This document shows positions 8,209 through 17,024 of a stretch of 64,000 nt of DNA, in pieces. The stretch comes from Kribbella kalugense (GTDB lineage Bacteria; Actinomycetota; Actinomycetes; Propionibacteriales; Kribbellaceae): NCBI RefSeq assembly GCF_004365875.1, contig NZ_SODF01000002.1, positions 1,426,001 to 1,490,000 on the forward strand, given 5' to 3'. The position numbers and the translations under genes were made by a program. The notes under the pieces are model-generated. The model ran no database searches, had not been told where the DNA came from, and was given only the letters and a program-made list of their open reading frames with translations. Every line of letters begins with the position of its first letter. Position 1 is the first letter of the stretch.

Positions 8209-9012
8209 TCAGAGTTCGTTGGCGAAAGCTTGGAGGGTTGGGGCGAGGGTGGTGGGGGCGGTGGTGTGGTTTTCGCCGGGGATGGGTTTGAGGGTGGCGG
8301 TGGGGAGGTGGGTGGCGACGGCTTCGGCGCCGGCGGAGAGGGCGGGCCAGGTCTGGTTGCCGTGGAGGACCAGTACGGGGACCTTGATGGCGGACCAGCG
8401 GTCGGTGGGGAGGGGGTTGCCGGACATGGTGGTGCCCATGATGCGGCCGTCGTACGCGATGGTGTGGGCGACTTCCTCGACCGGGGCCCAGTACGGGGAC
8501 TGCTTCATGCCGGCGATGGCCTCCGGCGGCATGCCGATGGCGGCGGTCATGAAGAGTTCGGCGGCCTTGTCGCGGCGGCCTTCGGCGATGAAGGCGTCGA
8601 GCTGCTCGACGTAGTCGGCCGGGAGCGGCGGGCGGGAGTCGTCGACGACGACCGGCGGCTCGAAGAGGGCTAGTCCGGCGACCGGCAGGCCGGCCGCGGC
8701 GGCGTCGAGCGCGAGCAGGCAGCCGGACGACCAGCCGAACAGGATGGCCGGCTGCCCGGCGTCTTCGATCAGCGCCGCGATGTCCTCGATCTCCCGCTCG
8801 ATCGCGTACGGCGCGGTGTCGGTGCTCTGGCCACGGCCGCGCCGGTCGTACACGTACGTCCGGAACTCGTCGCTCAGCAGCTTCCCGACCTCGGCGTTGG
8901 CCGGATTGACGGCGCGATGGGCGGTGGCGCCGTCGATCAGAATCAGCGGCCGCCCCTCGCCGTACGTCTCGAACGCGATCGTGGTGCCGTCGGCCGATGT
9001 CACTGTGTTCAT
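8209..9012 (-). CDS. Alpha/beta hydrolase
   Basis: About 267 residues with the alpha/beta-hydrolase fold. The oxyanion region GEGRPLILIDGATAHRA, the nucleophile elbow GWSSG (Ser near residue 95) and the late catalytic His in GENHTT are visible; VLVLHGNQTW marks the acid-bearing strand. The DRRGRGQSTD segment is typical of the esterase/epoxide-hydrolase-like group. It is divergent from a TetR gene at 9112, with an inverted repeat between them, so it is probably the target of that regulator. The ATG at 9012 is preferred over an in-frame TTG at 9018. Confidence 0.88.
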   Translation of the reverse strand: MNTVTSADGTTIAFETYGEGRPLILIDGATAHRAVNPANAEVGKLLSDEFRTYVYDRRGRGQSTDTAPYAIEREIEDIAALIEDAGQPAILFGWSSGCLLALDAAAAGLPVAGLALFEPPVVVDDSRPPLPADYVEQLDAFIAEGRRDKAAELFMTAAIGMPPEAIAGMKQSPYWAPVEEVAHTIAYDGRIMGTTMSGNPLPTDRWSAIKVPVLVLHGNQTWPALSAGAEAVATHLPTATLKPIPGENHTTAPTTLAPTLQAFANEL

Positions 9013-9037
9013 GGTCAAGGATCCTCACTCGATGGGA

Positions 9038-9079
9038 ACTAGACCGTACAGTACTCACGACAGAACTGGACTGTCTAGT
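9038..9079. promoter_or_regulatory. Imperfect 15-bp inverted repeat, probable TetR operator
   Basis: ACTAGACCGTACAGT at 9038-9052 is matched by the reverse complement of ACTGGACTGTCTAGT at 9065-9079 in 13 of 15 positions. It lies centrally in the 99-bp gap between the divergent hydrolase and TetR genes, where an autoregulating TetR protein would bind to control both. Operator function is inferred from symmetry and position. Confidence 0.65.
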
Positions 9080-9111
9080 ATGATTTCGCGAACGCCCCCA
9101 AGGAGGACCTC

Positions 9112-9753
9112 GTGCAGCCTGCCGATACCGAGCTCGAGGGCCGGACGCCGCGCAAGCGCCGCGCGATCCTGGCCGCCGCGACCGAGGTGTTCCTCCAGCA
9201 CGGGTACCTCGGCGCGAGCATGGACGAGGTCGCCGCCAAGGCCGGCGTCTCCAAGCAGACCGTCTACAAGCAGTTCGAGAACAAGGAACGCCTGTTCGCC
9301 GAGATCGTGCTCGGCACCAGCGACGTGGTGATGGACGAGCTGGTCCAGGCGTGCGCCGACACGCTCGACGGAGCCGTCGATGCCCGGGAAGCCCTGCGCG
9401 CGTTGGCCCGCCGGCTGCTGCAGAGCCTGACCGCCGACAGTGTGCTCAAGCTGCGCCGGCTCGTGATCGCGGAGGCGGATCGGTTCCCGGAAGTGTGTGG
9501 CGCGTGGTTCAACAGCGGGTTCGAGAAGTCGCTCGACGCGCTGGGCGAGGCGTTCACCAGGCTGAGTGACCGCGGTCTGCTCCGCGAGCTTGAGGACCCG
9601 ACGCTGGCGGCGTACCAGTTCGCCGGCCTGGTCATGTACAAACCGATGAACCGCGCGATGTTCGCAGGCACCCGGCAGCGGGCGAAGACCGGTGAGCTGG
9701 AGAAGCTCGCCGACCAGGCGGTCGACGTCTTCCTCGCTGCGTACGGCGCCTGA
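9112..9753 (+). CDS. TetR-family transcriptional regulator
   Basis: 213 residues. The N-terminal HTH is textbook: RRAILAAATEVFLQHGYLGA, then MDEVAAKAGVSKQTVYKQFE and NKERLFAEIV. The C-terminal part (GLLRELEDPTLAAYQFAGLV and MYKPMNRAMF) resembles the TetR_C_7/AefR-like ligand-binding domain. Start GTG 9112 has AAGGAGGA five to twelve bases upstream. It is divergent from the alpha/beta hydrolase and probably represses it and itself through the repeat at 9038-9079. Confidence 0.9.
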   Translation: MQPADTELEGRTPRKRRAILAAATEVFLQHGYLGASMDEVAAKAGVSKQTVYKQFENKERLFAEIVLGTSDVVMDELVQACADTLDGAVDAREALRALARRLLQSLTADSVLKLRRLVIAEADRFPEVCGAWFNSGFEKSLDALGEAFTRLSDRGLLRELEDPTLAAYQFAGLVMYKPMNRAMFAGTRQRAKTGELEKLADQAVDVFLAAYGA

Positions 9754-9756
9754 CAG

Positions 9757-10803
9757 CTACCCGTCGTCTGGTCGAGGACTGGTGACATGCAGGTGGATCC
9801 GCCAGCCTGTCCAGGCCAGGAGACCCACCGGGATCGGTAGCCAGAAGGAGGCGAGCCGGTACAGGAGTGTCCCGATGAGCGCCGTGTCCGGGCTGATTCC
9901 GATGAGGACCAGAAGTGCGGTGAGACCGGCGTCGACGAAGCCGAGACCACCCGGCGTGATCGGGATCATCGCGAGGGCCTGGGCGACGACATAGGCCAGG
10001 AGCACCATCGAAGGGCGAGCGCGCACATCGAGAGCCGCCAGCGCGGCCACGAGCGCGGCGTAGTCGAACATGCGGTTCGCTGCTGCCGCCAAGGCTGCGG
10101 CCCACCAGCGGCCCTCGAACGCGGCGGCGACCCGGTCTCGCTGCGTGACCAGCAGCGCGGCGCAACTTTCGGCGGTCACGCTGCGCTTGACCAGGTGGAT
10201 GACGTGCCCGGCCGCGCGGCCGACCAGCACCACGAACCGGGGCCAGGTGAGCGCGGCCACTCCGAGACCGACGATGACGGCCGCCATGATCAGCGAGACC
10301 AGCAGGCCGAGCTCGAGTTGCCGGGCCGGCGGTGGACCGATCAGAACGGCGGGGACGGTCAGCACGGGCAACAGCAGCAGTACGCCGGTCGTGATCAAGC
10401 CGATCGCGGTCAAGGCGGAGGCGACGACCGCGGCCGGCTGTCCGGCTTGGATCAAGAGCCTGGCTTGCAGGACGCTGCCGGTGGCCGCGCCGCCGGGAAG
10501 GACCTTGCTGGCCGCGTTCCCGGCCAGTTGCGCCGTCGCGATGGTTCCCCACCCCGTGGTGACCTGGTCCTCGACGTGCTGGTCCAGGGCCAGCCTGGCG
10601 AGCCACCACAGTGCGGCGAAACTACAGCCCTCCAGCACTACCAGGACCGGGAACCACCAGGGATCCACGTCCGCGAGGCGCGGCCAGGCTCCGAAGAGCG
10701 ACAGGATGCTCGGCGCCACGACGTACAGGCCGACGCCCGTGATCGCCAGGCCGACGGCGCGGCCGCCCCATCGCCGTACCAAACCACTGCCAGCGACGCG
10801 CAT
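9757..10803 (-). CDS. Lysylphosphatidylglycerol-synthase-TM / UPF0104 family membrane protein
   Basis: 348 residues with about eight hydrophobic segments. Signature elements of the UPF0104/YbhN flippase-like family are visible: LAGNAASKVLPGGAATGSVL near residue 95, and AQALAMIPITPGGLGFVDAG with the conserved PGGLG near residue 290. Related proteins transport or flip lipid-linked intermediates or aminoacylate lipids; here the synthetase domain is absent, so only a membrane-transport-type role is supported. It stands alone, convergent with the TetR gene 3 bp away. Confidence 0.85.
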   Translation of the reverse strand: MRVAGSGLVRRWGGRAVGLAITGVGLYVVAPSILSLFGAWPRLADVDPWWFPVLVVLEGCSFAALWWLARLALDQHVEDQVTTGWGTIATAQLAGNAASKVLPGGAATGSVLQARLLIQAGQPAAVVASALTAIGLITTGVLLLLPVLTVPAVLIGPPPARQLELGLLVSLIMAAVIVGLGVAALTWPRFVVLVGRAAGHVIHLVKRSVTAESCAALLVTQRDRVAAAFEGRWWAAALAAAANRMFDYAALVAALAALDVRARPSMVLLAYVVAQALAMIPITPGGLGFVDAGLTALLVLIGISPDTALIGTLLYRLASFWLPIPVGLLAWTGWRIHLHVTSPRPDDG

Positions 10804-10859
10804 GACTCACCTCGCACAGAGAACCACTCGCCCCGTCACCATAGCGCGGGATCGCGGGC

Positions 10860-11933
10860 TCAGCCGGTTCCTCGCGTTGAGGTGCGGACCACCAGCTCCG
10901 GCGTGAAGATGACTCGCTGGTGCTCGTGGTCCGGGTTCGACGACTCGTCCAGCAACAGTTCGGCGGCGGTCCGGCCGAGTAGTTGCCGTGGCTGACGCAC
11001 CGAGGTCAGCGGTACGGCGGCGGCCTCGGCGTACTCGATGTCGTCGTACCCGACGATCGCGAGATCCTCCGGAACCCGCAGCCCGAGGCTGACGCACTGT
11101 TGCAGCAGTCCCAACGCCAGCAGGTCGTTCGCGCAGAACGCGGCCGTCGGCCGGCGGTCCACCGGGAGGCCGGCGAGTCGTTGCCCAGCGCCCCTGCCTT
11201 CGGCGACGGTGAGGGCGCCGGTGGTCAGTTCGATCAGGTCCGTCGCGGGCCGCTCGGCCTTGTGCAGCGCGTTGCGGGCTCCGTCGCGGCGGTCGAGGAC
11301 CTGGCCGATCGTGTTCGGGCCGCCGACGTACGCGATCAGGCGGTGGCCGAGCTCGAGCAGGTGGGAGATCGCCAGTTCGCCGCCGAGTACGTCGTTCACC
11401 GCGACCGAGCAGTGTTCGGTGTCGTCGAGGGCGCGGTCAACCACCACGACCGGCGTACCGCGGGAGGGGAGTTTGCGCAGGCGGGAGGAGTTCTGGTCGA
11501 TCGGGGTGATCAGGATGCCTTGCACCCGTTGCTGTTCGAGCAGGTCGAGGTAGTCGGCCTCGCGGTCGACGTCCTCGTTGCTGTTGCACAGGAACACCGA
11601 GAGCCCGGCCGCCTGGGCCGCCTCCTCGACGCCCTTCGCGACATCGGTGAAGAACGGGTTGCCGGCGTCGAGCATCAGGTACGCGATGATCCGGCTGCTG
11701 CCGGCGCGCAGTTGCCGCGCCGACTCGTTCCTGACGAACCCGAGCGCAGCCATCGCCGCTTCGACCTTCGCCCGGGTCAACGGGCTGACGACCTCGGGCC
11801 GGTTGAGGACGTTCGAGACGGTCCCCAGCGAGACACCGGCGGCCGCCGCGACCGCTTTCACGCCGGCCGTGTGCCGCTTGTCGGTACGTCGTCGTCTGCG
11901 TTCGGGCAGGGCCTCCGCATCATCCACTGACAC
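10860..11933 (-). CDS. LacI-family repressor of the rhamnose locus
   Basis: 357 residues. The HTH is clear (VKAVAAAAGVSLGTVSNVLN, with hinge helix SPLTRAKVEAAMAALGFVRN), followed by a periplasmic-binding-protein-like effector domain (LMLDAGNPFFTDVAKGVEEA, ILITPIDQNS, FCANDLLALGLLQ, LAIVGYDDIEYAEAAAVPLT). It is divergent from the rhamnose ABC transporter operon, and LacI-like palindromes lie at 11963 and 12095, so it most likely represses the operon and itself, with L-rhamnose or a derivative as inducer; the inducer is inference. Confidence 0.9.
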   Translation of the reverse strand: MSVDDAEALPERRRRRTDKRHTAGVKAVAAAAGVSLGTVSNVLNRPEVVSPLTRAKVEAAMAALGFVRNESARQLRAGSSRIIAYLMLDAGNPFFTDVAKGVEEAAQAAGLSVFLCNSNEDVDREADYLDLLEQQRVQGILITPIDQNSSRLRKLPSRGTPVVVVDRALDDTEHCSVAVNDVLGGELAISHLLELGHRLIAYVGGPNTIGQVLDRRDGARNALHKAERPATDLIELTTGALTVAEGRGAGQRLAGLPVDRRPTAAFCANDLLALGLLQQCVSLGLRVPEDLAIVGYDDIEYAEAAAVPLTSVRQPRQLLGRTAAELLLDESSNPDHEHQRVIFTPELVVRTSTRGTG

Positions 11934-11962
11934 GAGACCTCCCTGCTCGACCAGTCGGCGTG

Positions 11963-11976
11963 TTGAAACGTCTTAG
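11963..11976. promoter_or_regulatory. LacI-type operator, repressor-proximal
   Basis: TTGAAACGTCTTAG is a half-conserved palindrome of the TTGAAAcgTTTCAa type with the central CG preferred by LacI proteins. It lies 30 bp before the repressor's ATG, where binding would give autoregulation. It shares its left half (TTGAAAC) with the second site at 12095. Confidence 0.55.
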
Positions 11977-12053
11977 CCGAGGAAGCGTACCCGCTGACCC
12001 GCCGTTTTCGGCAGTAATGGTCCGGGATCGGCCGCGAAAGCTGGGCGGGCTCT

Positions 12054-12082
12054 TGACGGCCGCAGCCGCCCGAGCTTACTTT
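12054..12082 (+). promoter_or_regulatory. Sigma-70-type promoter of the rhamnose operon
   Basis: TTGACG at 12054-12059 and TACTTT at 12077-12082 are separated by 17 bp. The predicted start point, about 12089, lies just before the LacI-like operator at 12095, a layout that lets the repressor block initiation or early elongation. Predicted from sequence only. Confidence 0.6.
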
Positions 12083-12094
12083 CGTGCAGTCCAC

Positions 12095-12108
12095 TTGAAA
12101 CCTTTCAG
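12095..12108. promoter_or_regulatory. LacI-type operator controlling the rhamnose operon
   Basis: TTGAAACCTTTCAG is a near-perfect palindrome (reverse complement CTGAAAGGTTTCAA). It sits between the predicted -10 element and the ATPase start at 12139, the classical position for a LacI-family repressor encoded divergently at 11933. Confidence 0.65.
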
Positions 12109-12138
12109 CAACTCTCCCGCCGCGAGTTGGAGGTGACG

Positions 12139-13644
12139 ATGGCCGACAGCTCACCGGTGCTGCGCGTCCGTGCCGTCTCCAAGTCGTTCGGTGCCGTCGC
12201 CGCCGTCCGGGAGGTCTCTTTCGACCTGTACGGCGGTGAGGCACACGCCCTGGTCGGCGAGAACGGGGCCGGGAAGTCCACGATCGTGAAGATGCTGGCC
12301 GGCGTACACCGGCCGGACGCCGGCACGATCGAGCTGGCGGGTACGCCGGTGGACCTGAGCAGCCCCGCCGACGCCAAGGCGGCCGGGATCGCGGTCATCT
12401 ACCAGGAGCCGACGCTGTTCCCCGACCTCTCGGTGGCGGAGAACATCGGGATGGGCCGGCAGCCACTGGGTCGTTTCAAAACCATCGACCGGGCCGCGAT
12501 GGTTCGCCAGGCCGGCCAGCTGTTCACCCGCCTGGGCGTGTCGATCGACCCGAACCGCCCGGCCCGCGGCCTCTCGATCGCAGACCAGCAGCTGGTCGAG
12601 ATCGCGAAGGCGTTGTCCGCCGACGCCCGCGTGGTCGTGATGGACGAGCCGACCGCCGCACTCACCGGTGTCGAGGTCGAGCGGCTGTTCGCGGTCGCGC
12701 GCTCATTGCGTGACGACGGCGCGGCGCTGATGTTCATCTCCCACCGCTTCGAGGAGATCACCGCGCTCTGCGAGCGAGTCACGATCATGCGCGACGGCCG
12801 CCTCGTCTCCACCGACCTGCTCACCGACATCACCGTCGACGAGATGGTCCGCAAGATGGTCGGCCGCGACCTCGGCGCGCTGTTCCCCAAGCAGGACGTC
12901 ACGCCCGGCGCGACCGCCCTCAGTGTCGCAGGCATCTCCCGCGACCCGGTGTTCGCTGACATCTCGTTCGACGTACGCGCCGGTGAGATCGTCGCGCTGG
13001 CCGGGCTGGTCGGATCCGGACGCTCCGAGGTCGTGCAATCGATCTTCGGCGTGGATCCGCGCGACGCCGGCACGGTCCAGGTCGGCGGCAAGACCCTCAA
13101 ACCCGGTACGCCGAAGCAGGCGATGGCAGCCGGGGTCGCGCTGGTTCCGGAGGACCGTCGTCAGCAAGGCCTGCTGATGGAACTCTCGATCGAGCGCAAC
13201 GTCACGCTGCCCCGGTCACGAGCGCTGTCCCAGCTGGGCTTCCTCACCGGCGGACGCGAACGACGGTCGGCGAAGGAGTGGACCGATCGGCTGAAGACGA
13301 AGTACGGAAGGCTTTCCGACGAGGTCGGCACGTTGTCCGGCGGCAACCAGCAGAAGGTCGTGCTGGCGAAGTGGCTGGCCACGAACCCGAAGGTCCTGAT
13401 CGTCGACGAGCCCACCCGCGGGATCGACGTCGGCACCAAGGCCGAGGTCCACCGACTGATGTCATCGCTCGCAGCCGACGGCGTCGCCGTACTGATGGTG
13501 TCGTCCGAGCTGCCCGAGGTGCTCGGCATGGCCGACCGCGTGCTGGTGATGCGCGAAGGTCGCCTGGTCGCGGAGTTGAGCCGCGCGGAATCCACCGAAG
13601 AGTCAGTGATGTTCGCCGCCACCGGCCAAGAGGCGACGCTATGA
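12139..13644 (+). CDS. rhaT: Rhamnose ABC importer, ATP-binding protein with two ABC domains
   Basis: 501 residues with the tandem-ATPase layout of CUT2 sugar importers. Domain 1 has Walker A GENGAGKST near residue 38, LSIADQQLVEIAKAL and Walker B VVVMDEP; domain 2 has the degenerate Walker A GLVGSGRSE usual for this subfamily, LSGGNQQKVVLAKWL and VLIVDEPTRGIDVG. It energises uptake with the two permeases and the lipoprotein encoded next. ATG 12139 follows TGGAGG five bases upstream. The stop overlaps the permease start (ATGA). Rhamnose specificity comes from the downstream rhamnose enzymes. Confidence 0.92.
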   Translation: MADSSPVLRVRAVSKSFGAVAAVREVSFDLYGGEAHALVGENGAGKSTIVKMLAGVHRPDAGTIELAGTPVDLSSPADAKAAGIAVIYQEPTLFPDLSVAENIGMGRQPLGRFKTIDRAAMVRQAGQLFTRLGVSIDPNRPARGLSIADQQLVEIAKALSADARVVVMDEPTAALTGVEVERLFAVARSLRDDGAALMFISHRFEEITALCERVTIMRDGRLVSTDLLTDITVDEMVRKMVGRDLGALFPKQDVTPGATALSVAGISRDPVFADISFDVRAGEIVALAGLVGSGRSEVVQSIFGVDPRDAGTVQVGGKTLKPGTPKQAMAAGVALVPEDRRQQGLLMELSIERNVTLPRSRALSQLGFLTGGRERRSAKEWTDRLKTKYGRLSDEVGTLSGGNQQKVVLAKWLATNPKVLIVDEPTRGIDVGTKAEVHRLMSSLAADGVAVLMVSSELPEVLGMADRVLVMREGRLVAELSRAESTEESVMFAATGQEATL

Positions 13645-14657
13645 CGGCGGTCGGACTGCCAGCGCCGAGACGGTCGTCGCTGGATGTCGTACTGCGGGCG
13701 CGTGAGCTCGGCATCGTGCTCGCGCTGGCGGTGCTGGTCGCGGTCACGACGATCTCGAACCCGCGCTTCCTGTCCGGGCAGAGCATCCGCGACATCCTGC
13801 TCAACACCGCGATCCTGGCCGTTCTGGCGGTCGGTCAGGCCGTGGTGGTGATCACTCGCAACATCGATCTCTCGGTCGGCTCGGTGCTCGGCCTGAGCGC
13901 CTTCACCGTCGGCACCCTGCTGCAGAACAACAACCTGCCGGTGATCCTCGCGCTCCTCGTCGGTGCAGGCGTCGGCGTGGTCTGCGGTGCACTCAACGGA
14001 GTCCTGGTCCGCTACGGCAACGTCCCCGCGCTGGTCGTCACCCTCGGCACCCTGTACGTCGTCCGCGGTGTCACATACTTCTGGGCCGGCGGCAGCCAGA
14101 TCAACGCCGACGAACTGCCCTCCGGCTTCCTCAACTTCGGCAACGCCACCCTGATCGGCATCCCGTACCTCGTACTCCTCGCAGTACTCGTCCTCGTAGT
14201 GACCGGAGTAGTACTCCGCAGCTACCGGATGGGCCGCGAGTTGTACGCGATGGGCTCCAGCCCACAGGCCGCGCGACTCGCCGGCATCCCGGTCGCCCGC
14301 CGGACCATCGGCGCGTTCGTCGTCAGCGGCGGGCTGGCCGGTCTCGCGGGCGTGCTGTTCGCCGCACGGTTCGGCACGATCGACGCCGCGGCCGGCACCG
14401 GCTACGAGCTGAACGTGGTCGCGGCCGTCGTGGTCGGCGGCGTCGCGGTCTTCGGCGGCAGCGGAAGCGTCTGGGGCGCCGCGCTCGGTGCGTTGCTGCT
14501 GACCACGATCGGCAGCGCCCTCGCCGTACTCGAGATCAACCAGTTCTGGCAGCAGGCGATCGTCGGTGCGCTGATCCTGCTCGCGATCGGCGCCGACCGC
14601 CTGGTCGCGGCCCGGGTCGCAGCGAGCCTGAAGAAGCGAGGCTCACATGTCAGCTGA
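13641..14657 (+). CDS. rhaP: Rhamnose ABC importer permease 1
   Basis: 338 residues, a CUT2/BPD_transp_2 permease with about nine to ten membrane segments. Family marks are GQAVVVITRNIDLSVGSVLG near residue 70, ALNGVLVRYGNVPALVVTLG and, near the C terminus, VVAAVVVGGVAVFGGSGSVW. The true start is the ATG at 13641, which overlaps the ATPase stop; the frame is open for 120 codons upstream only because it shadows the ATPase gene. The end overlaps the second permease by 11 bp, indicating tight translational coupling. Confidence 0.9.
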   Translation: MTAVGLPAPRRSSLDVVLRARELGIVLALAVLVAVTTISNPRFLSGQSIRDILLNTAILAVLAVGQAVVVITRNIDLSVGSVLGLSAFTVGTLLQNNNLPVILALLVGAGVGVVCGALNGVLVRYGNVPALVVTLGTLYVVRGVTYFWAGGSQINADELPSGFLNFGNATLIGIPYLVLLAVLVLVVTGVVLRSYRMGRELYAMGSSPQAARLAGIPVARRTIGAFVVSGGLAGLAGVLFAARFGTIDAAAGTGYELNVVAAVVVGGVAVFGGSGSVWGAALGALLLTTIGSALAVLEINQFWQQAIVGALILLAIGADRLVAARVAASLKKRGSHVS

Positions 14658-15621
14658 GCTCACCGCCACCCGCGCGTCCCGCTTCGCGAACTGGAACGTT
14701 GCCATCATCGCGATCACCGTCGTCGTGCTGATCGTCGCAGCCGCGACCGTCGACAACTTCGGTACGTCGGAGAACTTCGGCTTCCTCGTCCTCGACGTCC
14801 TGCCGATCGCGATCATCGCGCTGCCGATGACGCTGGTCATCGTCACCGGCGAGATCGACCTCTCGGTCGCGAGCACGCTCGGCCTGTCCAGCGCGGTGAT
14901 GGGCTATCTGTGGAACCAGAACCAGCCGATCGAGACAATCATCCCGCTCTGCCTGCTGCTCGGCGCGGTCCTCGGTGCCGTCAACGGCTTCTTCGTCACC
15001 GTCCTCGGCCTGCCCTCGCTCGCGGTGACGATCGGCACACTCGCGCTGTACCGCGGGCTGGCGTTCGTCGTCCTCGGCGATTCCGCGGTCGCCGACTTCC
15101 CGCCGTCGTATACCGCGTGGGTGACCGGCACGATCGGGAGTACGCCGATCCCGAACGTGCTGATCATCATCGTCGTACTCGCGATCGTCTTCGGCGTGAT
15201 CCTGCACGCGACGCCGATCGGCCGGGCCGTGTTCGCAGTCGGCGCGAGTGAGCAGGCCGCCCGGTTCGCCGGCGTACGCCCGGGACGACTGAAGTTCTGG
15301 CTGTACGTCGCCAGCGGGCTCGTCTCTGGTCTGGCTGGAGTGCTATGGACGCTGCGCTACTCCAGCGCCCGCGCCGACAACGGTGCCGGACTCGAGTTGG
15401 CCGTGGTCGCCGCCGTACTGCTCGGTGGTGTTTCGATCTTCGGGGGCAAGGGCGCGCTGCCCGGCGTGATCGCCGGCGTCGTGCTCCTCGGCTCACTGCA
15501 GAACGCATTGCGCCTGTCCGACGTGTCCAACGAGGCCCTCAACGTGGTGACCGGCGTCCTGCTGATCGCCTCGGTGCTCGGTCCCAACCTCGCCAACCGC
15601 TTGAAGGGGTGGAAGCAATGA
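14647..15621 (+). CDS. rhaQ: Rhamnose ABC importer permease 2
   Basis: 324 residues of the same permease family: PMTLVIVTGEIDLSVASTLG, LGAVNGFFVTVLGLPSLAVT and VVAAVLLGGVSIFGGKGALP match the three conserved blocks of the first permease. Two different permeases per importer is the usual arrangement for RhaSTPQ-type rhamnose systems. The start ATG at 14647 lies inside the end of the first permease gene and the stop overlaps the lipoprotein start (ATGA). Confidence 0.9.
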   Translation: MSAELTATRASRFANWNVAIIAITVVVLIVAAATVDNFGTSENFGFLVLDVLPIAIIALPMTLVIVTGEIDLSVASTLGLSSAVMGYLWNQNQPIETIIPLCLLLGAVLGAVNGFFVTVLGLPSLAVTIGTLALYRGLAFVVLGDSAVADFPPSYTAWVTGTIGSTPIPNVLIIIVVLAIVFGVILHATPIGRAVFAVGASEQAARFAGVRPGRLKFWLYVASGLVSGLAGVLWTLRYSSARADNGAGLELAVVAAVLLGGVSIFGGKGALPGVIAGVVLLGSLQNALRLSDVSNEALNVVTGVLLIASVLGPNLANRLKGWKQ

Positions 15622-16685
15622 CTCGACGGAAGAACCTGGCAGTGCTGGCAGTCGTCGCCCTGGCGCTGACTGCCTGCGGTGGTACGACGAAGTCCAGCAC
15701 CGAGAGCCAGAACACGGCGGCCCCGGCGACCACCGCGGGCAAGGCGGATCCGAACGCCCCGATCAAAGAAGGGCTGAAGATCGCCTACCTGCCCAAACAG
15801 CTGAACAACCCGTACACCGACGTCGAGGTCGGCGGCGGCAAGGTCGCGGTCGGTGAGCTCAAGGGCGAGTACAAGCTGGTCGGCCCGAACGACGCCAGCG
15901 CGTCGTCGCAGGTCAGCTACATCAACACACTCATCCAGCAGCAGCAGAACGTGATCGTTGTCGCGGCCAACGACCCGAACGCGGTCTGCCCGTCGCTGAA
16001 CCAGGCCCGCAAGGCCGGCATCAAGGTCGTCACGTTCGACTCCGACGCGGCCAAGACCTGCCGGGACGCGTTCATCAACCAGGCCACCACACAGGGCATC
16101 GGCGAGAGTCTGGTCAAGATGGCGAGCGAGCTGGCCGGCGGTTCTGGTGAGATCGCCATCCTCTCCGCGACCCCGAATGCCACGAACCAGAACTCCTGGA
16201 TCCAGGTGATGAAGACCGAGCTGGCCAAGCCGGAGAACGCGAAACTCAAACTGGTCAAGATTGCCTACGGCAACGATGACGACCAGAAGTCGTTCACCGA
16301 GGCGCAGGGCCTGCTGCAGTCGTACCCGAACCTCAAGGTGATCGTCTCTCCGACCACGGTTGGCATCGCGGCGGCCTCCCGCTACGTGAGCGCGTCGAAC
16401 TACAAGGGCAAGGTGGCGATCACCGGTCTCGGTCTACCGAACCAGATGCGCAAGTTCGTCAAGGACGGCACGGTCAAGAAGTTCGCCCTGTGGAACCCGG
16501 CCGACATCGGCTACCTGGCGGCGTACACCGGTGCCGCGTTGAGCTCCGGTCAGATCACCGGTGCCCAGGGCGAGAAGTTCAAGGCCGGGAAGCTCGGCGA
16601 CTACACCATCGGCGCGGACGGCGAGATCGTCCTCGGCCCGCCGACCGAGTTCACCGCCGCAAACATCGACAAGTTCAACTTCTGA
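15618..16685 (+). CDS. rhaS: Rhamnose-binding lipoprotein of the ABC importer
   Basis: 355 residues. An N-terminal signal (RRKNLAVLAVVALALTACGG) carries a proper lipobox LTAC, so the mature protein is a lipoprotein anchored outside the membrane. The body is a type-I periplasmic-binding fold of the CUT2 group: LKIAYLPKQLNNPYTDVEVG, QQQNVIVVAANDPNAVCPSL and VKKFALWNPADIGYLAAYTG. It captures rhamnose for the permease pair. The ATG at 15618 overlaps the upstream stop. Confidence 0.92.
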   Translation: MTRRKNLAVLAVVALALTACGGTTKSSTESQNTAAPATTAGKADPNAPIKEGLKIAYLPKQLNNPYTDVEVGGGKVAVGELKGEYKLVGPNDASASSQVSYINTLIQQQQNVIVVAANDPNAVCPSLNQARKAGIKVVTFDSDAAKTCRDAFINQATTQGIGESLVKMASELAGGSGEIAILSATPNATNQNSWIQVMKTELAKPENAKLKLVKIAYGNDDDQKSFTEAQGLLQSYPNLKVIVSPTTVGIAAASRYVSASNYKGKVAITGLGLPNQMRKFVKDGTVKKFALWNPADIGYLAAYTGAALSSGQITGAQGEKFKAGKLGDYTIGADGEIVLGPPTEFTAANIDKFNF

Positions 16686-16694
16686 GGGCTGCCC

Positions 16695-17021
16695 GTGAAC
16701 CGCTATTGCTTCTGTCTCCAGGTCCGCCCGGACCGCTTGGAGGAGTACGTCGACCGGCACCGCAACGTCTGGCCGGACATGCAGGCCGCGCTGCGGGACT
16801 CCGGTTGGCACAACTACTCGCTCTTCCTCCGCGACGACGGCCTGCTGATCGGGTACGTCGAATCCGAGGACCTGGAGGCAGCGCAGAAGGCGATGGCGGC
16901 GACCGAGGTCAATACCCGCTGGCAAGCCCAGATGACCGAATTCTTCAAAGGCATAGACGGCCGGCCGCCGGACGAGTCGTTCCTGCTGCTGCCCGAGATC
17001 TTCCACCTGAAAGAGGACTGA
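16695..17021 (+). CDS. rhaM: L-rhamnose mutarotase
   Basis: 108 residues, the exact size of the DUF718/RhaM family, which interconverts the anomers of L-rhamnose before isomerisation. Conserved elements are RPDRLEEYVDRHRNVWPDM, WHNYSLFLRDDGLLIGYVE and the terminal LPEIFHLKED; the His of YVDRHRNVWP corresponds to the catalytic His of the E. coli enzyme. GTG start with gaggg about ten bases upstream. It lies between transporter and isomerase genes. Confidence 0.92.
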   Translation: MNRYCFCLQVRPDRLEEYVDRHRNVWPDMQAALRDSGWHNYSLFLRDDGLLIGYVESEDLEAAQKAMAATEVNTRWQAQMTEFFKGIDGRPPDESFLLLPEIFHLKED

Positions 17022-17024
17022 CAG

